Below are positions 8,965 to 17,499 of a stretch of 64,000 nt of DNA, piece after piece. The stretch's first letter is position 1. The number at the start of each line of letters is the position of its first letter. The stretch spans positions 62,001 to 126,000 of the forward strand of contig NZ_JAKRFD010000010.1 of assembly GCF_022348185.1 (NCBI RefSeq). The letters run 5' to 3'. The translations under genes were made by a program, and so were the position numbers. Source of the stretch: Epibacterium sp. Ofav1-8 (GTDB lineage Bacteria; Pseudomonadota; Alphaproteobacteria; Rhodobacterales; Rhodobacteraceae). Under the pieces are notes generated by a model. The model was not told the origin of the DNA. It saw only the letters and a program-made list of their open reading frames with translations, and made no database searches.

Positions 8965-9180
8965 TTACGCCTTGTCTTTGTCGGCTTCGGGGGTGACGTC
9001 CTTGGCCTCTGCGGCGGCGTCGTCTTCCAGTTCCTTGCTGCCCTCGCTGATGCCCTTCTTGAAGGAGGTGATGCCTTTGCCCACTTCGCCCATCAGCGAA
9101 GAGATCTTGCCGCGGCCAAAGAGAACCAGAACCACGACAGCGATGAGGAGAATGCCGGGAAGGCCGATGTTGTTCAGCAT
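8965..9180 (-). CDS. tatA: TatA, twin-arginine translocase pore subunit
   Basis: 71 residues: a short N-terminal membrane helix ([17 protein letters not shown]), the [17 protein letters not shown] hinge and amphipathic helix with the invariant Phe-Gly, then an acidic tail. TatA oligomerises to form the passage for folded proteins. It is the first gene of tatABC. The upstream region to 9421 is shared with a divergent gene and should hold the operon promoter. Confidence 0.93.
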   Translation of the reverse strand: MLNNIGLPGILLIAVVVLVLFGRGKISSLMGEVGKGITSFKKGISEGSKELEDDAAAEAKDVTPEADKDKA

Positions 9181-9345
9181 GGGGTTTGCCTTTCGTTATG
9201 CGGGGCGCGGGACCTGGTCCGAAGCGCCGAAATACGGTGTCCTGCCTCGAGTGTTAGGCGCTGCATGGGCCGGAGCAAAGCACAGGCTGGCAATCGCGCC
9301 CTCCGATCGGCCCCGGATCTGCGATTTTTTCCGCAGGCCCGCACT

Positions 9346-9369
9346 CAACTGACAGGTTTATGTCAGTTG
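9346..9369. promoter_or_regulatory. Perfect 9-bp inverted repeat, probable regulator operator
   Basis: CAACTGACA and TGTCAGTTG are exact reverse complements separated by 6 bases (GGTTTA). The site lies 52 bp before the start of the dimeric alpha/beta-barrel gene at 9421, whose partner is a WYL regulator. I infer that this regulator binds here. The tatA start is 166 bp away on the other side. Confidence 0.6.
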
Positions 9370-9420
9370 CTCTGGTCTAGGACAGGATCATCGAAACCGT
9401 CAAGACAAGGATGACGACAG

Positions 9421-9744
9421 ATGACCAAGACCGTGGTGGAAGTGGTAACCTTCAAACTGAACCCGGGCGTCAGCGACGCCGACTATGTGGCCGCAACCCA
9501 AAAGACCGACAGCTTCATCGGCGGCATGCGCGGCTTTGTTGACCGGCGCCTGTCCAAGGGCGAGGACGGCACCTGGATGGACTATGTGATCTGGGCCGAT
9601 CTGGCGGCCGCGCAGGAGGCCAGCGCCAAGTTTCCGCAAGCCGACTGCACCGCCGACATCATGCGCATGATCGACCAGAGCAGCCTGGTGATGCGGCATG
9701 AAACGCAGATGTGGACGATGCAACCGGCGCCTGCCATGGGTTGA
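9421..9744 (+). CDS. Small dimeric alpha/beta-barrel protein (ABM-like)
   Basis: 107 residues. It begins VVEVVTFKLNPGVSDADYVAAT and continues GGMRGFVDRRLSKGEDGTWMDYVIWADLAAAQEAS (about residues 35-70), the pattern of the dimeric alpha/beta-barrel superfamily that includes monooxygenase-like (ABM) and EthD-like proteins. No catalytic role can be assigned. It starts with ATG 9 bases after AAGGA and is followed 33 bp later by a WYL-type regulator on the same strand. The pair probably forms a small self-regulated operon behind the palindrome at 9346-9369. Confidence 0.7.
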   Translation: MTKTVVEVVTFKLNPGVSDADYVAATQKTDSFIGGMRGFVDRRLSKGEDGTWMDYVIWADLAAAQEASAKFPQADCTADIMRMIDQSSLVMRHETQMWTMQPAPAMG

Positions 9745-9777
9745 CCTTGAGGTGCGGCGCAGGTGAAAGATCTCTCC

Positions 9778-10485
9778 ATGCGCCGCACCGACCGCCTCTT
9801 TGAGATTATCCAGATCCTGCGCGACGGGAAATTGCACCGGGCGCAGGACATTGCCGCACGGCTGGAGGTCTCTACCCGCACCATCTATCGCGATATGGAC
9901 ACGCTGGTGGCCTCGGGCGTGCCGGTCGAGGGCGAGCGCGGTGTCGGCTATCTGGTGCGCGAGGCGATCACCCTGCCGCCGCTGACCCTGACCCCGTCCG
10001 AGCTGGAGGCGCTCAACCTCGGCATGGCGATCGTGGCCGAAGCCGCCGATCCGGAGCTGAAGGCCGCGGCAGAGAGCCTCGCCACCAAGGTCGACGCGGT
10101 GCTGCCCATTGAGACGGTGACAGAGGCGGATGCCTGGAAGTTCGCGGTCTACCCCTTTGCCGACGCGGCGCGCGGGTTTACCTGGATGCCGACGCTGCGG
10201 GCGGCGATCAAGGCCCGCCAGAAACTCGCCCTGCGCTATCGCCGCATTGACGAGACCCTCACCGAGCGGGTGATCCGCCCCTTGCACATGGAGTATTGGG
10301 GCCGGGTCTGGACCCTGACCGCATGGTGCGAGACGCGGGGGGATTTTCGGGTGTTCCGCGTCGACCTGATCGAGAGCGCCGAGCCCTTGCCCGAACTGTT
10401 TGTCGATGAACCCGGCAAGCGTTTGCAGGACTATGAACCCGACGCGGAAAAACACGGGGCCTCACGCGGCAGCGCCGCACCCTGA
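9778..10485 (+). CDS. YafY-type HTH-WYL transcriptional regulator
   Basis: 235 residues from MRRTDRLFEIIQIL, the usual start of this family; a GTG 15 bases earlier (9763) is less likely. An N-terminal winged HTH (HRAQDIAARLEVSTRTIYRDMDTLVASG, about residues 20-48) is followed by a WYL domain (KLALRYRRIDETLTERVIRPLHMEYWGRVWTLTAWCETR, about 150-190) and a C-terminal DL/LF tail. WYL domains sense small ligands or nucleic acids in several systems. This regulator probably controls itself and the gene at 9421. Confidence 0.85.
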   Translation: MRRTDRLFEIIQILRDGKLHRAQDIAARLEVSTRTIYRDMDTLVASGVPVEGERGVGYLVREAITLPPLTLTPSELEALNLGMAIVAEAADPELKAAAESLATKVDAVLPIETVTEADAWKFAVYPFADAARGFTWMPTLRAAIKARQKLALRYRRIDETLTERVIRPLHMEYWGRVWTLTAWCETRGDFRVFRVDLIESAEPLPELFVDEPGKRLQDYEPDAEKHGASRGSAAP

Positions 10486-10505
10486 GGGCGCGGCGCGCGA
10501 TCCCC

Positions 10506-10530
10506 TTGTGGGGCACACTTGTGGGGCACA
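10506..10530. repeat. Tandem duplication of a 13-bp unit
   Basis: TTGTGGGGCACAC is directly followed by TTGTGGGGCACA in the 83-bp gap between the converging WYL regulator and nlpD genes. No function is evident. Confidence 0.6.
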
Positions 10531-10568
10531 ATGGTCAGGCAGACAGGGCAGCTGGCCCCGCCGTGGCC

Positions 10569-11795
10569 TTATTGCAGATAGGGCAGCGGATCGACGCTTT
10601 CGAAGCCGTCGCGAACCTCGAAATGGACATAGGCCTCTTCGGCCGTGCCGCGCAGCTGGGCGATGGACTGGCCGCGATTGACGCGATCGCCCTTCTTGAC
10701 CTTGATGCCATCCACATTGGCATAGACCGACAGCAGGTTGCGGTCGTGGCGGATGACGATGATCGGCACCTTGTTGGAATCGGCGGTGATCGCGGCCACC
10801 GTGCCGGCCTCTGCGGCCTTTACCGCGCTGCCCGGCGCGGCGGAGATGTCGATACCGTCGTTCTTGCCCTTGGAGTAGGCGCGAATGATCTTGCCGGTCA
10901 CCGGATAGCCCATCGCCGCCTGCGAGGCGCGGGTGGGCTGTTCGACATCGACCGAAGGTTTGGGCTCGGACGTCACGTTGGCGACGGGGGCGACCTCCTC
11001 ATCCGGCAGCGGCTTGGTGGCGCTGGGCGGCGTGGGGGTGGCGCTGCCCTGTCCGGGCGCGGTCACCGCGGCCTCGGTGGCCTCCGGCGTGGGGGCCGGG
11101 GCGTTGGGGTCCTTCAGCGGGATCAGCAGGTATTGGCCTTCGCGGATGGCAAAGTCACTGCCCAGCCCGTTCCATTCCGCCAGCGATTTGACCGGGATCT
11201 GATAGAGCCGGGCAATGGTATAGGCGGTTTCGCCGCGCGTCACCTTGTGGCGCACCGGCTCCGGGCCCTCCTGGACGCGGGTGGGCGCGGGTTTGGCCGG
11301 CGTCTCCTGAAGCGTGGTGGTGGTCACCGACCCCGGATTCGGCGAGCTGGCCGGGGCGCTGTCGATGGCGTTGCCCGCCAGCGACGCGATGTCGACGCCG
11401 CCGGGGCTGCGGTTGCCGCCGCGCGCCGAGGCGTCGGGGGCACGGCGCGGCAGCACCAGCACCTCGCCCTTGCGCAGCGGATCGCGGGTTTCGACGCCGT
11501 TGAACCGGGCGACCTCCACCGCAGGCAGGCCGACCCGCGTGGCCAGATCAGCGACGGTATCGCCATTGCGCGCCACCGCCACCTGATACGACGGATAGGT
11601 GATCAGCCCGCGCGAGTCCGGCGCCGGGCGGCTCTCGGTTGCGGTCTGGGCGGCCTTGGTGGTGTTGAAGGCACCGATCTGCCCGCGCAGGTCGTAATCC
11701 AGCGGCGCGGTGCAGGCGGCGGCGATCAGCGCCAGCGGCAGCAGGGCGGCGGGGCGCAGGAACTTCGGGCGGAAGACCGTCTGGGGGCGGGTCAT
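10569..11795 (-). CDS. nlpD: NlpD-like lipoprotein: two LysM domains plus degenerate LytM/M23 domain
   Basis: 408 residues. The N-terminus is a lipoprotein signal with lipobox IAAAC (Cys about residue 28). LysM 1 spans about 65-120 (VARNGDTVADLATRVGLP), LysM 2 about 180-225 (HKVTRGETAYTIARLYQIP), and a Pro/Ala/Thr-rich linker leads to a C-terminal LytM domain (GKIIRAYSKGKNDGIDIS to the end). The metallopeptidase zinc ligands are incomplete: the first His is Asn (NDGID keeps Asp) and HxH reads VHF. By analogy with NlpD/EnvC it should be non-enzymatic and activate a cell-wall amidase during division. It sits behind surE-pcm, a familiar arrangement for NlpD. Confidence 0.88.
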   Translation of the reverse strand: MTRPQTVFRPKFLRPAALLPLALIAAACTAPLDYDLRGQIGAFNTTKAAQTATESRPAPDSRGLITYPSYQVAVARNGDTVADLATRVGLPAVEVARFNGVETRDPLRKGEVLVLPRRAPDASARGGNRSPGGVDIASLAGNAIDSAPASSPNPGSVTTTTLQETPAKPAPTRVQEGPEPVRHKVTRGETAYTIARLYQIPVKSLAEWNGLGSDFAIREGQYLLIPLKDPNAPAPTPEATEAAVTAPGQGSATPTPPSATKPLPDEEVAPVANVTSEPKPSVDVEQPTRASQAAMGYPVTGKIIRAYSKGKNDGIDISAAPGSAVKAAEAGTVAAITADSNKVPIIVIRHDRNLLSVYANVDGIKVKKGDRVNRGQSIAQLRGTAEEAYVHFEVRDGFESVDPLPYLQ

Positions 11796-11921
11796 GTCTC
11801 TTGCTCTCCTCGAATGACGTCTCCTGTTGGGCGGAGACTTGGACGGCAGCGGTTCTGTCTTGCCCGGGCCTGACCGGTGGACCGCTACAGTGCAACGGGG
11901 CTGACCCCGGAATAGGACAGC

Positions 11922-12569
11922 TCAGGTGTCTTTTCCAAGCCCTTCCAGCAGCGGAACAAAGCGCACCGGGCGCAATTCGTCATATTCCAGCCCATTTTCG
12001 CTCTTGCGGACGCGAATGAGGGTCTGCACCGCGTCGGATTGGCCGACCGGCACCACCATGATACCGCCGACCTTGAGCTGCGCCAACAGTGGGCCGGGCG
12101 GGTCCTCGGCGGCGGCGGTCACGATGATTCGATCAAAGGGCGCCTGTTCCGGCAACCCATGGCTGCCGTCGCCCACCAGCGAGGTGATATTGGCCAGTCC
12201 CAGGGTCTGGAACACTTGCCGGGCCTCCTGCACCAAGCGGCCATGGCGGTCGACGGTGTAGACCCGGCGCGCCAGCTTGGCCAGGATCGCAGCCTGATAG
12301 CCCGAGCCGGTGCCCACCTCCAGCACGGTGTCGCGGGGCGAGATCTGCAGCGCCTGCGTCATCAGCCCCACCACCGAGGGCTGCGAGATGGTCTGACCGC
12401 AGGCGATCGGCAGCGGCACATCCTCATAGGCGCGTTCGGAGAAGAAGCCGCGCAGGAACAGGCCGCGGTCCACCGCTTCCATGGCTTCCAGCACAGAAGC
12501 CTCCGTCACCCCGCGCGAGCGCAGGGCAAACAGGAACTGCATTTTGGTTTCCGCGTCCGGGCCAGTCAT
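11922..12569 (-). CDS. pcm: Protein-L-isoaspartate O-methyltransferase
   Basis: 215 residues. SAM-dependent repair enzyme that methylates isoaspartyl residues arising in aged proteins. Visible family features are [18 protein letters not shown] (about 58-75), the SAM motif [13 protein letters not shown], the acidic YTVDRH motif and the [22 protein letters not shown] region. The start codon overlaps the surE stop by 4 nt (ATGA), giving the classic surE-pcm coupling. Cytoplasmic. Confidence 0.93.
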   Translation of the reverse strand: MTGPDAETKMQFLFALRSRGVTEASVLEAMEAVDRGLFLRGFFSERAYEDVPLPIACGQTISQPSVVGLMTQALQISPRDTVLEVGTGSGYQAAILAKLARRVYTVDRHGRLVQEARQVFQTLGLANITSLVGDGSHGLPEQAPFDRIIVTAAAEDPPGPLLAQLKVGGIMVVPVGQSDAVQTLIRVRKSENGLEYDELRPVRFVPLLEGLGKDT

Positions 12570-13348
12570 TCGATCGCCTTCAGGGCCTCCAGCGCGTCAT
12601 GGGCGGTCAGATCCGCCCGCATCGGCGTGACGGAGACATAGCCCTCCAGATTGACCGCCGCATCGGTGCCCGGCGCGGTGGCCACCTGCTGGTCGCCGCC
12701 CTTGACCCACATGTAGCGCCGCCCGTTGGGCGAGAACTGTTCTTCGGCCGAAAACCGGGTGCCGGGACGGGCGCCCTGGGTGCTGACCCGCAGGCCCTTC
12801 ACATCGGCAGCCGCCACCGGCGGGAAATTGATGTTGTAGAACAGGCCATAGTCATGATCGTTTTCGGGCTGCGCCGCCAACAGCTTGCGCAGCACCTCGG
12901 CACCATGCTGGCGGGCGGCCTCGAACGGGTTGTCCAGATCGCGATTGGCAGGCCCGTAATATTGCGACAGCGCCATGGCGGGCAGCCCTTGCAACGCGCC
13001 TTCCATCGCCCCGCCCAGGGTGCCGGAATAGAGCGCGTTCTCGGCGGAGTTGTTGCCCCGGTTCACCCCCGACAGCACCAGATCGGGGCGATGATCCTTC
13101 ATCACCACATGCAGGCCGGCCAACACGCAATCGGCCGGAGAGCCTTCGGCGGCAAAGCGGCGCGGCCCCAGTTCCGAGATCATCGAGGGATGGGTGTAGC
13201 TGATGCAGTGACCAACGCCGGATTGCTCAAACGCGGGCGCCACGGTCCAGACCTCGCCGTCGGGACCGGCAAGCTCGGCTGCGATCTCTTCCAGCACCGC
13301 CAGCCCCGGGGCGCTGATGCCGTCGTCGTTGGTGACCAGAATGCGCAT
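12566..13348 (-). CDS. surE: SurE 5'-nucleotidase
   Basis: 260 residues from [15 protein letters not shown], which carries the metal-binding Asp-Asp pair (8-9). Further family motifs are [14 protein letters not shown], the [20 protein letters not shown] metal/phosphate site (about 92-111) and YNINFP. SurE dephosphorylates nucleoside 5'-monophosphates and contributes to stationary-phase survival together with Pcm. The open frame extends 33 codons upstream, but the conserved start is at 13348. Overlaps pcm by 4 nt. Confidence 0.95.
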   Translation of the reverse strand: MRILVTNDDGISAPGLAVLEEIAAELAGPDGEVWTVAPAFEQSGVGHCISYTHPSMISELGPRRFAAEGSPADCVLAGLHVVMKDHRPDLVLSGVNRGNNSAENALYSGTLGGAMEGALQGLPAMALSQYYGPANRDLDNPFEAARQHGAEVLRKLLAAQPENDHDYGLFYNINFPPVAAADVKGLRVSTQGARPGTRFSAEEQFSPNGRRYMWVKGGDQQVATAPGTDAAVNLEGYVSVTPMRADLTAHDALEALKAIE

Positions 13349-13566
13349 TTTGCCCCCTTGCCTGCGTGCGGTTTTCTCCGGTGTCGGCGGGAATTCGCCC
13401 CCGCGCCGGTTGCTGCCCTGCATAGGCGGCAGGGGCGGGCAGGGCAAGGAATTTGCAGGCCGGTGACCGGGCGGATGCGCCGGGGTGTGGCCAAATCACC
13501 CGCCGCCCATGCGCGGGCCAACGGGCGCGGGCCGTTGTGGGGCGCGGTAGCGCGGTTGGCCGGGCG

Positions 13567-14214
13567 CTAGTCCGACAGGATCTGGGGCAGGAGATCGGCC
13601 GCAGCCTCAGCGGGCGAAGTCAGCACGGCCCGGTCCTCGCCGGGGAAAAACCGCGCCCGCAGGGCGGTTGGCATCGGCGGCGGCGTCAGCAGCGTGACCC
13701 GTGGGCCGGTGCGCAGGGTTTCCTCCTGCCAGCTGCGGGCCAGGGCGATCTGTGCCGATTTGGTTGCGCCATAAGCGCCAAAGAATTTCTCGCCGGCGCG
13801 CGGATCGTCAAAGAACACCGCCTTGCCGTGCTGTCCCAGCAGCGGCGCCACATAGGGGATCAGGACCGAGGTCGCAGTGGCATTGATCTCCATCGACTTC
13901 TGCCAGTCCTTCGCGGCCACATGATGCGCCGGGCTCAGCGGGGCGGCGTGGATGGCGCTGTGCACCCAGAGATCCAGCTTGCCCCAGCGGTCAAAGATGC
14001 CCCGGCACAGGGTCGCCATGGCCTCCGGCACGGTGATGTCCATCGGGGCCAGCGTGGCAGAACCGCCCGCGGCCTTGATCCGGTCGTCCAGCTCTTCCAG
14101 CGCGCCGGTGGTCCGGGCGACGGCAATGATGTGATGGGTGGGCGCAAGCGCCTCGGCCAAAGCGGCGCCAAGGCCCCGCGAGGCCCCGGTGATAAGGGCG
14201 AGTCTGTCGGTCAT
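13567..14214 (-). CDS. SDR-family protein
   Basis: 215 residues from MTDRLALITGASRGLGAAL, with the cofactor motif TGASRGLG and the arrangement IIAVARTTGALEELDD. The DLWVHSAIHAAPL segment replaces the usual NNAG. The catalytic YxxxK is present as YGATK, but no Ser is found about 13 residues earlier (the segment reads FFDDPRAGEKFFGAY). Catalysis may therefore be weak or altered. The C-terminus lacks the usual substrate lid of longer SDRs. It is a lone minus-strand gene downstream of the small gene at 14304-14567. Substrate unknown. Confidence 0.75.
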   Translation of the reverse strand: MTDRLALITGASRGLGAALAEALAPTHHIIAVARTTGALEELDDRIKAAGGSATLAPMDITVPEAMATLCRGIFDRWGKLDLWVHSAIHAAPLSPAHHVAAKDWQKSMEINATATSVLIPYVAPLLGQHGKAVFFDDPRAGEKFFGAYGATKSAQIALARSWQEETLRTGPRVTLLTPPPMPTALRARFFPGEDRAVLTSPAEAAADLLPQILSD

Positions 14215-14303
14215 GGCGCCTACATGCGGTGACCTCGCGCCGGGGTCAAGCCCCGCCGGGTGGCCGTGGTGGCGGATGCGACGAGATGCGCCGGTTGCGC
14301 GCC

Positions 14304-14567
14304 TCAGTTGGCGAGGATCGGCAACCGCCCGACGGTGCCGCCGCGCTCCACCAGCAGACCGTCGGGGTCGATGGCGACGATGCGGCCGATCGGCAGGCGC
14401 GCGCCGGGTTGCACCGTCTTGATCCGGCCCGACGACAGGCGGACCAGTCCCTGCAAGGCGTCCTGCGGACCAAACAGCCCGATCAGTGTGACGCGGCGAT
14501 CCGGCAGGGCGTCCTTCTGGGTGGCGATGGATTCTGCGGTGGTCTGTGCTGTGTTGGCCATTGGCAT
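14304..14567 (-). CDS. Small hypothetical protein, possibly PilP-like fold
   Basis: 87 residues from MPMANTAQTTAES; a GGGAG ribosome site lies a few bases before this ATG. The core RRVTLIGLFGPQDALQGLVRLSSGRIKTVQPG and LPIGRIVAIDPDGLLVERGGTVGRLPI (residues about 26-85) is a run of short beta strands of the kind found in PilP/GspC periplasmic domains. There is no signal peptide, so this resemblance is tentative. Codon use fits the neighbours. Confidence 0.5.
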   Translation of the reverse strand: MPMANTAQTTAESIATQKDALPDRRVTLIGLFGPQDALQGLVRLSSGRIKTVQPGARLPIGRIVAIDPDGLLVERGGTVGRLPILAN

Positions 14568-14775
14568 CCGGTTCTCCCGCGGCGACCGGTCCGTCGACCG
14601 CGCCGCCACGGGAACTGTCTTGTGTGAGTGGTGAGTGGTGTCTGGTGTATCGGCAGGTCGGTATCAGGCCCGCCGCGGCGGCAAAAGCAGATCCCGCCAA
14701 CCGCCGACGCAACCGGCCAGAGATGGCCGAGGTGCCCCGGAAAATGCGCGGCAGCTTGCCGGTCAGCCGGCGTGC

Positions 14776-15363
14776 TCAGGCATCATAGACCAGCGAGGCA
14801 AGATCATGCCCATAGGCATGCAGGAAGGTCAGCAGATCCTCCAGGTCGAGGCCGATCTCCTGCATCCGGGCGAGGTCGTGATTCACCTCGGAGACCTGCA
14901 ACTCCGGATACTGGCCTTCGGGGCGCATATGCAGCATGCAGGCCAGCGGGCCGCCGCTTTCGGGTGGGATCTGGTTCGACAGCCACGCGGGCTGGCTGCC
15001 CATGCTCTCGGCCTCGCGCAGCTCGAACAGGTCGAGATACGCGTCGAACACGTCTTCGCTGACACCGGCCCAGGTGCCGAGGATGAACTCCTCGCCGCGC
15101 GAATCCGCCAGCGGGATCGCCAGCACCGCCCGCAGGAACCGCAGGCTGCCGAAACGGCAGAAATCCTCGGTCAGCACATCACCTTCGGAGACAAAGATGG
15201 CGGTGTTGTCCTGCACCTGCAGATCCGCCGGTACGATGTCGGGCCGGTCGCAGGAGAGGCTGAGGAGCTGGGCAAAGGTCGCGCCGCAACAGCGGCACTG
15301 ACGCGATGAGCTCAGCATGCGGGCGAGATGCGCGTCCAAGAAGGCGCCCCTTTCGAAAGTCAA
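14776..15363 (-). CDS. DUF2199 domain protein
   Basis: 195 residues. An N-terminal Cys motif CRCCGATF (about 23-30) is followed by LSLSCDRPDIVPADL, FVSEGDVLTEDFCRFGSLRFLRAVLAIPLAD and FILGTWAGVSEDVFDAYLDLFE (about 53-115), matching the DUF2199 pattern in which a CxxC-type start precedes an alpha/beta domain. Function unknown. No metal-binding partner Cys pair is seen downstream. It lies 162 bp downstream of purF on the same strand and may be read from it; no terminator is visible between them. Confidence 0.7.
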   Translation of the reverse strand: MTFERGAFLDAHLARMLSSSRQCRCCGATFAQLLSLSCDRPDIVPADLQVQDNTAIFVSEGDVLTEDFCRFGSLRFLRAVLAIPLADSRGEEFILGTWAGVSEDVFDAYLDLFELREAESMGSQPAWLSNQIPPESGGPLACMLHMRPEGQYPELQVSEVNHDLARMQEIGLDLEDLLTFLHAYGHDLASLVYDA

Positions 15364-15525
15364 ATAGAGAATGGCGCCGACCTGTCCGGGTCAGCGCCAT
15401 CGCGTTACACGCGGCTCCCTTACGCCTGTTGGCGGCAACTTGCAATCACCGCGCCGCAGCACGCGCCAGAACCCGCCGGGCGGCGGCGCGCATCTCGCGC
15501 CGGTCGCATGCGGGGCCTGTCGCGC

Positions 15526-17046
15526 TCAGGTGGCCAGCGTGGCCCCGTTCCAGGACGCCCCCGCATCGGGCATGTCCTTGATTTTCTTGCTCACGCGGCT
15601 GCTGCCTTCGAGCGTGTCGAGATATTCCGCGCTCACCGAGCCGGTGACATACTGGCCGTCGAAACAGGAACAATCAAAGGCTTCGATATCCGGGTTGCCG
15701 CCCTGCGCCGCCCAGATCAGATCGTCGAGGTTCTGATAGAACAGCTCATCCGCGCCCAGCTCCTCGCGAATCTCCTCGATCGAGCGGCCATTGGCGATCA
15801 GCTCATGCTTGGTCGGCATGTCGATGCCATAGACATTGGGGTATTTCACCGGCGGCGAGGCAGAGGCGATATAGACCTTCTTGGCGCCGGCTTCGCGACA
15901 CATCTGCACGATCTTCTTGATGGTGTTGCCGCGCACGATCGAGTCGTCGATCAGCAGGATGTTGCGGTCCTGCATTTCGCGCGGGATCGCGTTCAGCTTG
16001 CGACGCACGGATTTCTGCCGCTCTTCCTGCCCGGGCATGATGAAGGTGCGGCCCACATAGCGGTTCTTGACCAGCGCTTCGCGGTAGCGGATGCCGGTGA
16101 TGTTGGAGACTTCCAATGCCACGGGCCGGGCGCTGTCCGGGACCGGGATGATGGCGTCGATGTCCAGCCCGGAGGCCTCGATCTGCTTGGCCAGGGTCTG
16201 GCCCATGCGGATTTGGGTCTTGTAGACCGAAATCCCGTCGAGCAGGCTGTCGGGCCGCGCGAGGTAGACATATTCAAAGATGCAGGGCGTCAGCTTGCCC
16301 TCGACCGCCTGAAACTCATGCTTGTTGCCGTCGAGATCAATCAGGATCGCCTCGCCGGGTTTCAGATCGCGCAGTTTGGTGAACCCGTTGATGCCAAAGG
16401 CCACATCTTCCGAGGCAAAGGCGTAGTCGGCCCCGTCGCCCTCGGCGTTGCGTTGGGCGACCGACAGCGGCCGGATGCCATGCGGGTCGCGGAAGGCCAG
16501 CATGCCGACACCGGCGATGAGGCAGATCACCGAATAGGCGCCCTGCACCCGCTCCATGGTCATCTTCACCCCGGCAAAGATGTTGCGGATCGGATCGGCG
16601 TTGCCGTTGACCTTGATCGCATCGGCCACCTTGTCGGCCAGCACGTTCAGCAGGATCTCGGAATCCGAGGTGGTGCGCAGGTGGCGGCTGTATTTGCCGG
16701 TGACCTTGGCGCGCTGCTCTTCGGTATTGGTGATGTTGCCATTGTGGACCAGATAGATGCCATAGGGCGCGTTCACAAAAAACGGCTGCGCCTCGGCGGC
16801 CGACAGCGACCCGGCGGTGGGGTAGCGCACGTGGCCCATGCCGACCCGGCCCTGAAGCGTCTCGGCATCCTTGGCGCCAAAGACATCCTTGACCAGACCG
16901 TTGGCCTTGCGTTCGCGAAAGAACCCGTCGCCATAGGTCACGATGCCAGAGGCATCCTGGCCGCGATGCTGTAGCATCAACAGCCCGTCATAGAGTTCCG
17001 CAAACACTTGTTCGGTTCTGCTTGCGATGCCCAAGATACCGCACAT
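15526..17046 (-). CDS. purF: Amidophosphoribosyltransferase (glutamine PRPP amidotransferase)
   Basis: 506 residues. First committed step of purine synthesis: PRPP plus glutamine to phosphoribosylamine. The N-terminal glutaminase begins MCGILGIAS, so Cys1 becomes the catalytic nucleophile after Met removal and there is no propeptide; HRGQDASGI and HNGNITN follow. The phosphoribosyltransferase half carries the PRPP loop ILLIDDSIVRGNT (about 365-377) and PVPDSARP. The frame is open for 61 codons further upstream, but MCGI fixes the start. cvpA lies upstream on the same strand, as in other bacteria, separated here by a Hint-domain gene. Confidence 0.96.
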   Translation of the reverse strand: MCGILGIASRTEQVFAELYDGLLMLQHRGQDASGIVTYGDGFFRERKANGLVKDVFGAKDAETLQGRVGMGHVRYPTAGSLSAAEAQPFFVNAPYGIYLVHNGNITNTEEQRAKVTGKYSRHLRTTSDSEILLNVLADKVADAIKVNGNADPIRNIFAGVKMTMERVQGAYSVICLIAGVGMLAFRDPHGIRPLSVAQRNAEGDGADYAFASEDVAFGINGFTKLRDLKPGEAILIDLDGNKHEFQAVEGKLTPCIFEYVYLARPDSLLDGISVYKTQIRMGQTLAKQIEASGLDIDAIIPVPDSARPVALEVSNITGIRYREALVKNRYVGRTFIMPGQEERQKSVRRKLNAIPREMQDRNILLIDDSIVRGNTIKKIVQMCREAGAKKVYIASASPPVKYPNVYGIDMPTKHELIANGRSIEEIREELGADELFYQNLDDLIWAAQGGNPDIEAFDCSCFDGQYVTGSVSAEYLDTLEGSSRVSKKIKDMPDAGASWNGATLAT

Positions 17047-17499
17047 GGCGAGGCTCCAATATAGTCGTTCGTGTGGCTTACAGCCCGCAGGCTGCGGCAG
17101 GAGAGACCCGGGCAAGGGTGCCACGAGTCGCGAGCCCGATGCGGGGCACCGGGACAATACTAGGGGAATTTCTCGTGAACGGGGAGGCGGAGCGCAGGCG
17201 GTGCAGCGGGCGGCATGCCTTGGCTGCACTGCGGCTGTGGCGGGCCAGAGGGGTAGATCCTGCCGCGCACGACGGGCGGCGCAGGTCAGCTGGGGACTGG
17301 GTCAACACAGGGGCTTTGGCTCCGAATCCTGTCGAACAGTGACGGCTCTCACATAGGCGGTCTGGCAGGCAATGTCACCAAAGGATCACATTCAACAGAC
17401 AGATCGGGGCGGGAATTCACATCTGGCGCGGGCTGCGCCTGTTCCGCAGGCAAGCGGAACGGGGTCCTGGCCTGTCACGGGCCGGAAAACGGCGCGCGA
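17047..17499. other. 453-bp intergenic stretch before purF
   Basis: No convincing gene on either strand; small open frames here lack ribosome sites and conserved composition. It should hold the purF promoter and leader. A hairpin with perfect arms GTTCCGC (17441-17447) and GCGGAAC (17454-17460) lies about 40 bases after the Hint-gene stop and may act as its terminator, though no T-run follows. Confidence 0.5.

Noticed and set aside
10506-11873. 455-residue open frame antisense to nlpD
   Set aside because: Low-complexity Gly/Arg/Ala product opposite a clear NlpD gene.
15328-16974. 548-residue open frame antisense to purF
   Set aside because: purF is certain; the mirror frame has no conserved sequence.
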